Below are positions 16,401-24,683 of a DNA stretch of 46,383 nucleotides, in pieces. Both the position numbers and the translations under genes were made by a program. The stretch is from the NCBI RefSeq assembly GCF_017377505.1, contig NZ_JAFREN010000034.1, forward strand, positions 1 to 46,383, read 5' to 3'. Source of the stretch: Enterococcus sp. DIV0212c (lineage in GTDB: Bacteria; Bacillota; Bacilli; Lactobacillales; Enterococcaceae). The notes under the pieces are model-generated. The model worked only from the letters and a program-made list of their open reading frames with translations. It made no database searches and was not told the origin of the DNA. Each line of letters starts with the position of its first letter. The first letter of the stretch is position 1.

Positions 16401-17354
16401 CTAAAAATCAACAAATCCTGCTTCTTTTTCTTGTGAAAACAAATGATGTTTCTCTGCAATGATTTGATCAAAAAACAACGCTTCTGACACGCCATAATAC
16501 GGAATAACATAAACGCTAGCTAAACCAAAACTAAAGAACGTGGCAAACTGCCAAAAGATAAAGGAATATGAGAAAATCAAATACTCTAGCTTATAACCTT
16601 GCATCAGCACTTGGCTGAGCGCCATTGCTTCTTTGGGTGTTAGTTCCGGATCTTTTTTCAATAAATAATTCGTCATTCCATAAGATAACTGCTTAATGAT
16701 ACCAGGAATGAAAAAGAGTAACGACCATAAAAATGTGTACAAGGTAACCAAAAGATTAGCGATTACTATCCGCTTGCCATTTACTCTAATAAAATCTGTA
16801 AAAACTGTTTTAAAGCTAAAACTTTGACCCTCTACATTATCAACCGCTGCCCATTGAACCATCCCACGATATAAAATTGTTACAACCACCAAACAGATAC
16901 TAACTATAAATGTAAAAACTCCGCTAATACTCGCTTGTGTAGTTGTTGTTTGATTATAGGTAACCGTCTGTGTTGCGTTTTTCAATGGTACGGCTGATAC
17001 AGTTGAGAGAGAATCTAGGTTTTTCCCAGTATACTCATCTTCGTCATCATAATCATAGGAATCATTTTCATAAAAACCATCATCGAATCCTTCATCATAG
17101 CCCTCCGAATAACCGTCTTCATAACCATTTCGATACTCATTGTTAGATCGATTAGATTTTTCCGAGTATCCATCTTGCCAAGAACGATAATCATTTGATT
17201 GATCTACAACTCCCTCGGACGATTGAAACAAAAAAATTGTAGAGAATAAATAGATAAATAATGCCGCACATGGAAGAATTGCGATTAAACTCCAGTTCCC
17301 GTAATGTCCATGTAAATGAGCTTGGGCCTTTTTCTTTAATTCACTTCGAATCAT
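16401..17354 (-). CDS. DUF975 family membrane protein with Tyr/Gly/Asp-rich insert
   Basis: A 317-residue membrane protein that begins with the DUF975 hallmark (MIRSELKKKAQAHLHGHYGNW) and has five or six hydrophobic segments. Between the first and second of these, about residues 48-125, is an unusual acidic insert made of imperfect repeats of the form GYxDGYxxGYDEGFDDGF; it should be on the outside if the N-terminus is cytoplasmic. The molecular function of DUF975 is not known. Monocistronic, with the shared terminator at its 3' end. Confidence 0.8.
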   Translation of the reverse strand: MIRSELKKKAQAHLHGHYGNWSLIAILPCAALFIYLFSTIFLFQSSEGVVDQSNDYRSWQDGYSEKSNRSNNEYRNGYEDGYSEGYDEGFDDGFYENDSYDYDDEDEYTGKNLDSLSTVSAVPLKNATQTVTYNQTTTTQASISGVFTFIVSICLVVVTILYRGMVQWAAVDNVEGQSFSFKTVFTDFIRVNGKRIVIANLLVTLYTFLWSLLFFIPGIIKQLSYGMTNYLLKKDPELTPKEAMALSQVLMQGYKLEYLIFSYSFIFWQFATFFSFGLASVYVIPYYGVSEALFFDQIIAEKHHLFSQEKEAGFVDF

Positions 17355-17515
17355 AAAATAATCTCCTTTTAACTCCCTTAGAAAAATTGTCTATAGTCGT
17401 TACTATGTATTTTTCTAGCTTTTTCAATTATACCCTTTAATTCATTAGTACGACCACTCAATTCCTTTGATTATTGTTGAAATTTATGAGAAATAGTTGG
17501 ATTAAAAAGAGGAAT

Positions 17516-17576
17516 GAGATAAAAGCTTATTTCCGAAGGAGTTGCTTTTTTCTCACCGTTTATTTGAATTTATATC
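17516..17576. repeat. Dispersed hairpin repeat, copy 1
   Basis: A 60-base element containing CTTATTTCCGAAGGAG flanked by arms GAGATAAAAG and CTTTTTTCTC that pair into a hairpin. A second copy lies at 46282-46340, with the same core and compensating arm changes. It sits in the otherwise empty DUF975 upstream region (17355-17637). Confidence 0.7.
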
Positions 17577-17637
17577 CCATCCCAAGCTCTATTGATACTG
17601 AACAAAGAATCGAAATACTATGTATAAAAAGTAGTAT

Positions 17638-17711
17638 TTGACACTGTAAACAAGTATACTATACTATTGGATAGAAAAAAATTTGACGTAACATTTTGAA
17701 ATAACTATAGT
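17638..17711 (+). promoter_or_regulatory. Two tandem promoters with mirrored -10 regions
   Basis: Promoter 1: TTGACA (17638-17643), 16 bases, TATACT (17660-17665). Promoter 2: TTGACG (17683-17688), 17 bases, TATAGT (17706-17711). ACTATACTAT over the first -10 and ATAGTATAGT over the second -10 are exact inverted copies, which would let one dimeric regulator hold both. They read toward the 92-aa membrane protein gene. Confidence 0.6.
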
Positions 17712-17794
17712 ATAGTTGTACAAACCATAGGTGCAATTATGCCTTATAAAATTGAAATCGTCAGAACAATATCTAAATAAAGGTGGCTGTTGTC

Positions 17795-18070
17795 ATGTCT
17801 GACAAAAAAATAATAAAAAATTTATATTTTGTTATTGTTTTAATTTGGTTAATTGGGAATATCTTAACACTGAATTTCCTTCCAATGCAAGATCCTGAAA
17901 CTCTAACGCTAGAAGAGATGGTTGAGATACAAAAACAATTTTCTATTAATTTTGATTTAGGTAAATTGCTTATAAAAGTTAGTGAAATTGTCTTTATATC
18001 TTTAAGCGTATGGTCAGCCTACTCATTTTTTCTAAAAAAATATAAAAAAAGAGTAACTTCAAAAAAATGA
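17795..18070 (+). CDS. Small membrane protein
   Basis: Ninety-one residues starting MSDKKIIKNLYF, with two hydrophobic segments (about residues 8-30 and 60-80) and a basic C-terminus. I took the ATG at 17795, which has AAAGGTGG eight bases upstream, over the GTG four codons earlier that is part of that ribosome site. I do not recognise the family. It has two promoters of its own and a terminator that overlaps its last codons. It lies just beyond the leader-distal end of the CRISPR array, but on the opposite strand, so no functional link is implied. Confidence 0.65.
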   Translation: MSDKKIIKNLYFVIVLIWLIGNILTLNFLPMQDPETLTLEEMVEIQKQFSINFDLGKLLIKVSEIVFISLSVWSAYSFFLKKYKKRVTSKK

Positions 18071-18085
18071 AGTTGCTCTTTTTAA
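18044..18085. terminator. Bidirectional terminator between small gene and CRISPR array
   Basis: Stem AAAAAGAGTAACTTC with GAAGTTGCTCTTTTT and T-runs on both strands. It ends the plus-strand membrane-protein gene and is also placed to end a minus-strand CRISPR transcript. Confidence 0.8.
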
Positions 18086-18089
18086 AACT

Positions 18090-18595
18090 ACTTCAATCTA
18101 CTCACTCTAAACAGAGTGAGACTAGTAAGGTCCTTTTTTGTCCATTGTCCGACGAGATTTCAATCCACTCACTCTAAACAGAGTGAGACGCGGAATTTGT
18201 AACTATAGCAGAGAAACACATAAAAATTTCAATCCACTCACTCTAAACAGAGTGAGACAAAGTCGGCATATCAAAAGAAATGGTTACAAGTATTATTTCA
18301 ATCCACTCACTCTAAACAGAGTGAGACATAACCACTTTGAAAATTCCCATACAACGTAGATTATTTCAATCCACTCACTCTAAACAGAGTGAGACACAGA
18401 ATTTTCGTATAGAAAAGTAAAAGCTAATATTTCAATCCACTCACTCTAAACAGAGTGAGACTCCATCAACCCGAGAGACGTATTGTGCCGAATCATTTCA
18501 ATCCACTCACTCTAAACAGAGTGAGACATACATGTTAGCTATGCCGATTGTTATAATAAATTATTTCAATCCACTCACTCTAAACAGAGTGAGAC
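18090..18595 (-). CRISPR. CRISPR array, type I-C-like repeat, 8 repeats and 7 spacers, no adjacent cas genes
   Basis: Repeats of 33 bases start at 18090, 18157, 18226, 18295, 18363, 18429, 18495 and 18563; spacers are 34, 36, 36, 35, 33, 33 and 35 bases. On the minus strand the repeat begins GTCTCACTCTG and ends GTGGATTGAAAT, the form of subtype I-C repeats. All copies are identical except the one at 18090-18122, which has two changes, as expected of the leader-distal end. Orientation is therefore minus, with the leader above 18595. All spacers differ. No cas1, cas2, cas3, cas5, cas7 or cas8 coding sequence occurs anywhere in the window. Confidence 0.97.
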
Positions 18596-18767
18596 CGTGA
18601 AATACAGCATTTCTCAAAGAAAAACGACAATATTTCACCTAAAACAACCTATAAAATGTGAATTCAATGAGAAAGCAAACCCGAAATAGACCTTTCCTCA
18701 CGAAAATCAGGTGCGAATCCCCCAGAGATTTCATGTGCACTTGGGGTCCGCACCATGAAATTCGCTG
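18596..18767 (-). promoter_or_regulatory. CRISPR leader
   Basis: AT-rich stretch next to the newest repeat. At about 18709-18755 the minus strand reads GGTGCGGACCCC, then about 20 bases on GGGGGATTCGCACC, an inverted repeat of a kind I associate with I-C-type leaders. Its retention suggests the array could still be transcribed and extended if Cas proteins are present elsewhere. Confidence 0.6.
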
Positions 18768-19094
18768 TTACAAATTAAACATTAACTTCTTAATTGTATC
18801 AGAAAGAAGTGTACTCGCTAAATTACTGAATACATCTGACGTAAATTGCGGTGCATGTTTTTTCAAGAACGCTGTGACTTTCCCTTCATCTCTTGATGTT
18901 GATTCCATCAACAATTTTGAACATGCTTGAAATTCTTCACTATTTTGTGGAAGTTTTGTCAATGTTGTCATGATCTCTGCTGAAAAATTATCCCAATCGA
19001 TCTCTGCGCTTTTGCTGTTCGTTACTTTGTTATTATTTCCAATCACAACGGTTGAATGATTGATACCGCCAAAGTCATTACCACTTATTTTCAT
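18768..19094 (-). CDS. Hypothetical protein with N-terminal 'STVVIGNNN' motif
   Basis: A 108-residue soluble protein. The N-terminus (GGINHSTVVIGNNNKV) carries the same motif that is repeated at the C-terminus of the upstream 202-aa membrane protein; the rest is predicted helical with no recognised domain. The start overlaps the stop of the upstream gene (ATGA, 19091-19094), which indicates a two-gene unit whose products probably meet through the shared motif. Function unknown; it is not a Cas protein despite bordering the CRISPR leader. Confidence 0.65.
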   Translation of the reverse strand: MKISGNDFGGINHSTVVIGNNNKVTNSKSAEIDWDNFSAEIMTTLTKLPQNSEEFQACSKLLMESTSRDEGKVTAFLKKHAPQFTSDVFSNLASTLLSDTIKKLMFNL

Positions 19095-19699
19095 TTACTC
19101 ACCTCATTATTTTCTCCAGATACAACTGTGCTATCGTTAATACTTTGATCATTGACACTACTATTTACTTCATTTTGATCACCCGATACAACAGTACTAT
19201 CATTAATACTTTGATCAACATTTACAATTTTTTGATCGATCATAATATTTTCTTGTTTCATATTGATGATCACTTTTTCTTTTCGGTGATCATCATTAAT
19301 ACAACTTTCGATCACTCCACGAGCTTCTTCAGCAAATTCTTCATTTTCGCAATGAATCAAATAGGTAAAACCCGAATTAAGATTTAAATACATATAATAA
19401 CCTTTGTTCAAGTTACTCATAATGACCAAATAAATATAAAATCCAATAATGATCATTCCCAAGATGCCCCAAAAAGTAAAATTTGCTGATAAAATTCCAG
19501 AAAAAACAAATAATAGCCCTGCTATCCATGGTATTTTTGAATCTGGTTCTGCTACAAATATTTGAGAAACATTGCTGATTTGAAGTGTACGATCATCTAA
19601 AGCGATGACATTTTTTTCTACTGAAATCTGAGTTGGATCTATTTTGCTTTTTCCACTAAGTTTCAAATTGAATTTTCCTAACATATTCACCATTTCCAT
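19091..19699 (-). CDS. DUF6232-like membrane protein with C-terminal 'SINDSTVVSG' repeats
   Basis: A 202-residue protein: a beta-rich N-terminal part (residues 15-55), two hydrophobic segments (about 57-95), a second beta/alpha part resembling DUF6232/PH-like membrane proteins, then a C-terminal tail with two copies of DQSINDSTVVSG(D/E)xNEV at about 158-200. The tail repeats are visible as tandem DNA repeats at 19100-19235. Coupled by ATGA to the 108-aa gene that bears a third copy. The tail motif resembles the polar N-x-V-x-G-x-x-N beta-repeat linkers seen in some bacterial conflict proteins; that parallel is my inference. Confidence 0.65.
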   Translation of the reverse strand: MEMVNMLGKFNLKLSGKSKIDPTQISVEKNVIALDDRTLQISNVSQIFVAEPDSKIPWIAGLLFVFSGILSANFTFWGILGMIIIGFYIYLVIMSNLNKGYYMYLNLNSGFTYLIHCENEEFAEEARGVIESCINDDHRKEKVIINMKQENIMIDQKIVNVDQSINDSTVVSGDQNEVNSSVNDQSINDSTVVSGENNEVSK

Positions 19700-19818
19700 T
19701 CGTATTTGTCCCTTTCATTATTTTTTTCATCCATAGATATAATAGCATAAATCAAAATCTTTTAGAATAAAATTAAATTCTTTTAGTAAAACAAATATTA
19801 AAAATGGAAATAGTGTGT

Positions 19819-19850
19819 GGAACAAAAGTAAAAAGCACTTCTGTCCCATC
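19819..19850. repeat. Hairpin related to the dispersed repeat family
   Basis: Arms GGAACAAAAGT and ACTTCTGTCCC pair with two mismatches around a short loop. The arm sequence resembles the outer arms of the repeats at 17516 and 46282 (GAGACGAAAGTGCTT). It lies just past the stop of the 188-aa gene and may act as its terminator. Confidence 0.45.
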
Positions 19851-19892
19851 CTCTATTTTAACAATTTTTGTTAGAACAAGGACTGCCACAAT

Positions 19893-20459
19893 TTATAATT
19901 CATACACTTTTTCTACACTACCATCTATATCAACAAAATAGTTACTACTATTTTCTCGATCACAATAAACAGTTACTTGTCCCTCATTTAAAAAAGGCGT
20001 GGGATCGATTCTCAAGAGTTGACTTTTAAAAAGATAGGTTTCTCCCGCCTCATTTTTGTAAGAACACATGAGTCTCATCCCATATCCGTTATATAATCTG
20101 ATTGAAGAAGATGTAAGTTGATTCACTTTCGCCCGAAGCGCTCGTCCTTCCTCTTTCAGACGTTGTTGCTGCCTTCTCTTCATCTTATTCCAGATAATCA
20201 CAATACCACCAATAACAATTGGAATCATTCCAACAAAACCAAATACGAGTAAAAAAATAAGTCGAAACATGCGAACATTTTCTAATGAATATGGTTGTGT
20301 AACACCATTTATAGTGAAATGAAAATTATCTGGTGTAATAGGTACAACTTGCACAACGAGAGCCGGAATCAAGAAAAGTCCCCCCACAACACATAGCAAC
20401 ACTCCGAACAAAGTAACATTTATATAAAAAAATTTCTGTTTTGATTCTCTATTTTTCAT
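19893..20459 (-). CDS. DUF3592-like membrane protein
   Basis: A 188-residue protein with two hydrophobic segments (about 12-36 and 66-90) and a C-terminal soluble beta domain. The end, QVTVYCDRENSSNYFVDIDG, resembles the closing part of DUF3592 proteins (a Y-x-D-P-x-N-P-x-x-Y-V pattern), which have no known function. It has a strong AAAAGGAG ribosome site and appears to be transcribed alone. Confidence 0.55.
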   Translation of the reverse strand: MKNRESKQKFFYINVTLFGVLLCVVGGLFLIPALVVQVVPITPDNFHFTINGVTQPYSLENVRMFRLIFLLVFGFVGMIPIVIGGIVIIWNKMKRRQQQRLKEEGRALRAKVNQLTSSSIRLYNGYGMRLMCSYKNEAGETYLFKSQLLRIDPTPFLNEGQVTVYCDRENSSNYFVDIDGSVEKVYEL

Positions 20460-20517
20460 TTATTCTCCTTTTTGTTCAATTCTAATCGTTCTTGAAAGTA
20501 ACTATGAAAAGCCCAAA

Positions 20518-20545
20518 AAGAGGTGTCTACTGCACCTCTTAAATT
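20518..20545 (-). terminator. Terminator of the 61-aa membrane protein gene
   Basis: AAGAGGTG (20518-20525) pairs perfectly with CACCTCTT (20533-20540) around a 7-base loop; TTTTTGGG follows on the minus strand. Confidence 0.75.
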
Positions 20546-20564
20546 GTTACCTATCTGAATACAG

Positions 20565-20750
20565 TTACACTAAAGTTCTGCCTTTGAGAATCAAAATCAC
20601 AAGAATCGCAGCCATCGCTGAAACACATCCACTTTGAATCATTGCCAGAATATTATACGTTTTTCCTATGCTGTTTTTTTTCACCATTGATTGCATAACA
20701 ACGGTCACAACCAAAGCAACCACTGACAAGATCAATAATAATACCAACAA
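20565..20750 (-). CDS. Small two-segment membrane protein
   Basis: Sixty-one hydrophobic residues with two predicted membrane segments joined by a short basic loop (MVKKNSIGK). The start is a TTG at 20750, eight bases after AAGGAGG; an earlier TTG at 20759 is too close to that site. No family recognised. Monocistronic, with a good terminator. Confidence 0.55.
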   Translation of the reverse strand: MLVLLLILSVVALVVTVVMQSMVKKNSIGKTYNILAMIQSGCVSAMAAILVILILKGRTLV

Positions 20751-20896
20751 AGCTCCCAACCTCCTTTTTAAATTTAACCTCTCTTCATTGTATCAATCAT
20801 TTTGTAAGAGATAAACCGTTTTTTTGATACTTTAGAATTATTAGTTTTTTCTATAAAATAATTGGAACTTTTATCCCCCATCTTCAGAATAAAATA

Positions 20897-20941
20897 AAAC
20901 TGCGTAAGCAGCTTCTCAACAATCAGCGACTTACACAGTTT
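20897..20941 (-). terminator. Terminator of the amidase/amino-acid transporter operon
   Basis: AAACTGTGTAAG and CTTACGCAGTTT pair, followed on the minus strand by TTATTTTATT. It lies directly downstream of the permease stop. Confidence 0.7.
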
Positions 20942-20944
20942 ATT

Positions 20945-21625
20945 TTATATTCTCACTTCTGGTTTTCCCTTATAACGATTCACATAATGTTGCTCTAGCC
21001 AACTTTGCCCCCAGCCAATTGCCACGCAAAGCAGCCAATAAATCACCGCGACTAAAATATACATCGTCATATAATCAAAGGTTCTTCCCCCAACGATTTT
21101 GGCTTTTTGAAAGATATCAGGAATCGTGATCATTGCCGCCAACGATGTTCCTTTTAACAAATCCATTGCAACGTTACCTAAAGCTGGTATGGAAATTCGA
21201 AACGCTTGGGGCAAAATAATTTTACGCATCACTTTTCCAAATGGTAAACCCAACGCATAAGCTGCATCCCATTGCCCCGCTTCAACCCCTGCGATCGATC
21301 CTCGATAGATTTCCGCAATAAACGCACTACTCGTCAAACTGAAACAAATACAAGCCGCCGTTAGCGCACTTAGCTGATAAGGCAAGCCAAAATAAAAAAG
21401 AAACAACAAAACCAAACCTGGCACCCCTCGTAAAAAGGAAATATAAAAACGCACAAATCCTCTGATCACCTTCGAAGGAAGCATCCCTAATACGGTCAAA
21501 AGAATACCAAGAATATTTCCCATCAAGAACGTCACCAAGCTGATTCCAATCGTATAAGGCAAGCCTGTTAGAAGAAACGGTATAGAATCAATCATTAATT
21601 GAAAATCAATTTTCGGTATATACAT
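20945..21625 (-). CDS. Amino-acid ABC transporter permease
   Basis: A 226-residue permease of the His/Glu/Gln/Arg family, with the cytoplasmic loop EAGQWDAAYALGLPFGKVMRK and ILPQAFRISIPALGN around residues 115-145 that contacts the ATPase. It starts directly after the solute-binding protein gene. No ATP-binding subunit gene follows; a terminator ends the operon. The ATPase must come from elsewhere or be shared. Confidence 0.88.
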   Translation of the reverse strand: MYIPKIDFQLMIDSIPFLLTGLPYTIGISLVTFLMGNILGILLTVLGMLPSKVIRGFVRFYISFLRGVPGLVLLFLFYFGLPYQLSALTAACICFSLTSSAFIAEIYRGSIAGVEAGQWDAAYALGLPFGKVMRKIILPQAFRISIPALGNVAMDLLKGTSLAAMITIPDIFQKAKIVGGRTFDYMTMYILVAVIYWLLCVAIGWGQSWLEQHYVNRYKGKPEVRI

Positions 21626-22471
21626 CTATTCTGCTGAAACACTTTCTGTCACTTTTTCTTTTGGTTCAACTGAAACATCTGTTTGGAAATACTTTTCAGA
21701 GATTTTTTTCATGGTTCCATCAGTTTCCATCTCTTTCAGTGTCTGATTAATTTTTTTGCTTAGTGCAACGCTGTCTTTTTTCATTAAAAAGCCAGTAGAA
21801 TTTGCATTAAAATAAACATTTTCTAAAATTTTCACTGGAATATCTGGTAACGCGCCTACTGACATTTTTTGTAAATAATAATCATTTAAAATAACATCTG
21901 TCCGACCGTTCGCCACATCCGTCAAGTATTGATCATTTGTCGCGTTATCGTAAGTTACTAGTTTGGCACCATATTTTTCGGCTATTTTCATATAGTTTGT
22001 ATTTGGTTCTCCAGCGGCTTTTTTACCTTTTAAATCTTCAAGAGAAGCAATCCCAGAATCATCACTTTTTCGAACGATCATGCTGTCAAATGAATACTTG
22101 ATTGGTGAAGACAAGATAAATTTTTTCCCTCTGTCACCAGATAAACCGAAATCATTGGCCGCTAAATCTGATTCCCCTTTATCCACTGAAGTGATTTGGC
22201 CATCGACATTGTATTCTTTAAACTCAACATCAAGCTCTAAACGTTTGCCAACTTCTGTGATCACATCCACATCATAACCCGTTAATTTATTTTCATCATT
22301 ATAGTAAGAAGAAGGGAATAACGTTCCTGAGGTTGCAACAGTTAATTTTTTTGCATCCTCTACTTTTTTCCAGCTTTCATCTTTTCCAGCTGACTTGTCT
22401 TGAGTTCCACCACACGCAACTAACATTAAACTTAATGCAACAATACTAAAACTAGCTAATACTTTCTTCAT
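21626..22471 (-). CDS. Amino-acid solute-binding lipoprotein
   Basis: A 281-residue extracellular binding protein of family 3 type. The signal peptide ends with the lipobox LVAC, giving a membrane anchor at Cys20. Typical motifs are LTVATSGTLFPSSYYNDENK, LTGYDVDVITEVGKRL and LEDLKGKKAAGEPNTNY. Cystine-type binding proteins are the closest general match but the ligand cannot be fixed from sequence. It follows the amidase by about ten bases with AGGAGG as ribosome site. Confidence 0.88.
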   Translation of the reverse strand: MKKVLASFSIVALSLMLVACGGTQDKSAGKDESWKKVEDAKKLTVATSGTLFPSSYYNDENKLTGYDVDVITEVGKRLELDVEFKEYNVDGQITSVDKGESDLAANDFGLSGDRGKKFILSSPIKYSFDSMIVRKSDDSGIASLEDLKGKKAAGEPNTNYMKIAEKYGAKLVTYDNATNDQYLTDVANGRTDVILNDYYLQKMSVGALPDIPVKILENVYFNANSTGFLMKKDSVALSKKINQTLKEMETDGTMKKISEKYFQTDVSVEPKEKVTESVSAE

Positions 22472-22480
22472 TTGAACCTC

Positions 22481-23941
22481 CTATGATTCACGATAATAGT
22501 TTGGTAGTAAAAATTTCTGCTCTTGTTCAAATAACTTTCCGACTTGGAAAAGAAGATCTTCTCTGCCTTTTGATGCCATAAATTGAATACCTAGCGGTAA
22601 ACCAACTTCTGCTATATGGGTCGGTAAACTGATTGCCGGCTGTCCTGTTAAATTTGCAAGCTGAGTATATGGCGTGATCGTCAAACTTTTTTCAAACATG
22701 TCATAGATTAAATCTTTTAACTGTAAAACTGATAACGATTCAGATTGAGCTAAGTCTTTCCGAATTTGATCACTCTGTAATTCTGCATCAATTTTAGGTG
22801 CGATATCAGCTGCGGTCGGCGTCAATAACAAATCATATTCCTCAAATAATTGCTCCATTTTATACGCCGCTTGATCCCACAGTTGTAGCGATCGTGTATA
22901 CTGACTTGCTGGTATTTGTAAGCCATATTGGTAAATTCCCCATGTCATTAATTCCATGTCACTCTTAGTAAGCGGTCGCTGAATTGCCTGTTGAATTCCT
23001 TCAAACATAGCGGCCGTTTCTGCGCCATTCATTAGATAATAGCTGTCGATCAAATGACGTCCGTTTACTGGATAAGGAATTTCAGTTACTTCATGTCCTT
23101 GTTGTTCTAAAAAATGTGCTGCATTGTGCGTCGCTTTTACCGCCTCTACTGAAACAGGTGTCCCAACTGGAGACTCTGTCAAAAAAGCGATTTTCAAGAC
23201 TTTTTTCTCTGCTGCTGATTGATGAGTCCACTCCGCTTTCGGCGCTTGATACGGTGCTGCTTTTTCAGTTCCACGTAAATGATAAAACAATGTTTCCGTA
23301 TCGCGCATAGAAACAGTCAAAGCAAAATCAATCGAAGCTCCTTGCCAGCCACGCCAACCATCAGGTCCAACTGGCATACTGCCGCGTGTTGGTTTGAGAC
23401 CAATCAAACCACTGAACGAGGCTGGAATCCGAATCGAACCACCGCCATCACTTGCCCCAGCAATTGGAAACAAGCCACTAGCGACTGCAGCGGCCGCACC
23501 TCCACTAGATCCACCAGGTGAATAATCAAGATTCCACGGATTTCTAGCTGGGCCATAAATAGTCGGATCAGAAATATTTTTAAACCCAAACTCAGGTGCA
23601 TTGGTTTTTCCTAAAGGTATAAAGCCTAATCGTTCCAAACCTTTCACAAAGTTATCCGTAGAAGTCGCACGATTTTCTTTAAATAAACGAGAACCAGACG
23701 TTGATTTCATTCCAGCTTTGTCTTGTCCTAGCATTTTCAATGGAATAGGTAAGCCAAAAAAAGGACCAATATCTGCTCCTCTAGATTCGTATTCTTGTTT
23801 TGCTGCTTTTGCATCCCAATCGACAAATGCATTTAATTCAGGATTTAGCTTTTTTACTTGTTGCGCACGTTCATCGATCCATTCTGTGACGCTTAGTTTT
23901 TTCTCTTGAAATTGTTTTGCGTAGTATAAGCCGTCTTTCAT
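22481..23941 (-). CDS. Amidase (amidase signature family)
   Basis: About 486 residues of the amidase-signature fold. The Ser-cisSer-Lys triad is visible: Lys in FFGLPIPLKMLG, the glycine/serine-rich YSPGGSSGGAAAAVASG, and the nucleophile region ASDGGGSIRIPASFSG. The ATG at 23941 is preferred because it stands at normal distance from AAGGGGG; an ATG two codons earlier is too close. Its cotranscription with an amino-acid importer suggests it releases an amino acid or ammonia from an imported amide. It is not GatA, since no gatC or gatB is nearby. Confidence 0.85.
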   Translation of the reverse strand: MKDGLYYAKQFQEKKLSVTEWIDERAQQVKKLNPELNAFVDWDAKAAKQEYESRGADIGPFFGLPIPLKMLGQDKAGMKSTSGSRLFKENRATSTDNFVKGLERLGFIPLGKTNAPEFGFKNISDPTIYGPARNPWNLDYSPGGSSGGAAAAVASGLFPIAGASDGGGSIRIPASFSGLIGLKPTRGSMPVGPDGWRGWQGASIDFALTVSMRDTETLFYHLRGTEKAAPYQAPKAEWTHQSAAEKKVLKIAFLTESPVGTPVSVEAVKATHNAAHFLEQQGHEVTEIPYPVNGRHLIDSYYLMNGAETAAMFEGIQQAIQRPLTKSDMELMTWGIYQYGLQIPASQYTRSLQLWDQAAYKMEQLFEEYDLLLTPTAADIAPKIDAELQSDQIRKDLAQSESLSVLQLKDLIYDMFEKSLTITPYTQLANLTGQPAISLPTHIAEVGLPLGIQFMASKGREDLLFQVGKLFEQEQKFLLPNYYRES

Positions 23942-24031
23942 GATCATCCCCCTTATAAACCGATGACTTTATTATACAGGTTGGTGGGGAATTTTTAGGT
24001 TATTTTGCTTGGAGGAATCTCATTGAAAAGA

Positions 24032-24547
24032 TCATACCAGTTCCTTCTTCATGATCAAATCGATTTGTTCGTCCTCACCCATATAAAAAGAATGCTCTCC
24101 TACCTGAGTAAATCCCATCTTATGATAAAATTTCAGTGCAGAAAAATTACGCTCCCAGACACCTAACCAGATAGCTGTCTTGTTTAAATTCTTTGCTCGT
24201 TCTATCGCCTTATTGTACAGCATTTTTCCAAGTCCTAATCTTTTGAAATTCGAATCAATATAAATACGTTCGATTTCTAAGGTATCTTCTCCGATAGTTT
24301 CAGTTTGAGCATCATTTATATTTATTTTTAAATAGCCAGCTAGTTCTTCATTTGAATAAATAAAATAAAACTCTGAATGTTTATTTTGAAGCTCACTAGT
24401 TAATTTTTCGTCCGTATAAGCTTGGGCAAGATAATTTTTTAAATCTTCTGGGGTATTCTCTTGTACGAAAGTATCTGTAAAGGTTTTGATACTTAATGCT
24501 TTCAATGTTGCTAGGTCCTCTACGGTGATTTTTTGGATTTCTATCAT
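24032..24547 (-). CDS. GNAT family N-acetyltransferase
   Basis: A 171-residue acetyltransferase with the acetyl-CoA loop RLGLGKMLYNKAIERA preceded by IERIYIDSNF and followed by WLGVWERNFSALKFYHKMGF. This pattern fits the spermidine/ribosomal-alanine type of GNAT enzymes; the substrate is unknown. Stands alone. Confidence 0.85.
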   Translation of the reverse strand: MIEIQKITVEDLATLKALSIKTFTDTFVQENTPEDLKNYLAQAYTDEKLTSELQNKHSEFYFIYSNEELAGYLKININDAQTETIGEDTLEIERIYIDSNFKRLGLGKMLYNKAIERAKNLNKTAIWLGVWERNFSALKFYHKMGFTQVGEHSFYMGEDEQIDLIMKKELV

Positions 24548-24683
24548 CGGTAATTGTCCTTCTTTCTATTATTTTTTAGTACTTAAAATAAGCTATACAA
24601 TAATTGTTCTCTAATCACACCAACAAAATATTTTGTTTCAAGTAAGAACAAACGTGTTCCAGATTTCAAAGTAAATATCCATC

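Noticed and set aside
18138..18359. A 73-aa plus-strand frame with repeated NPLTLNRVR
   Set aside because: It is the CRISPR repeat read as protein.
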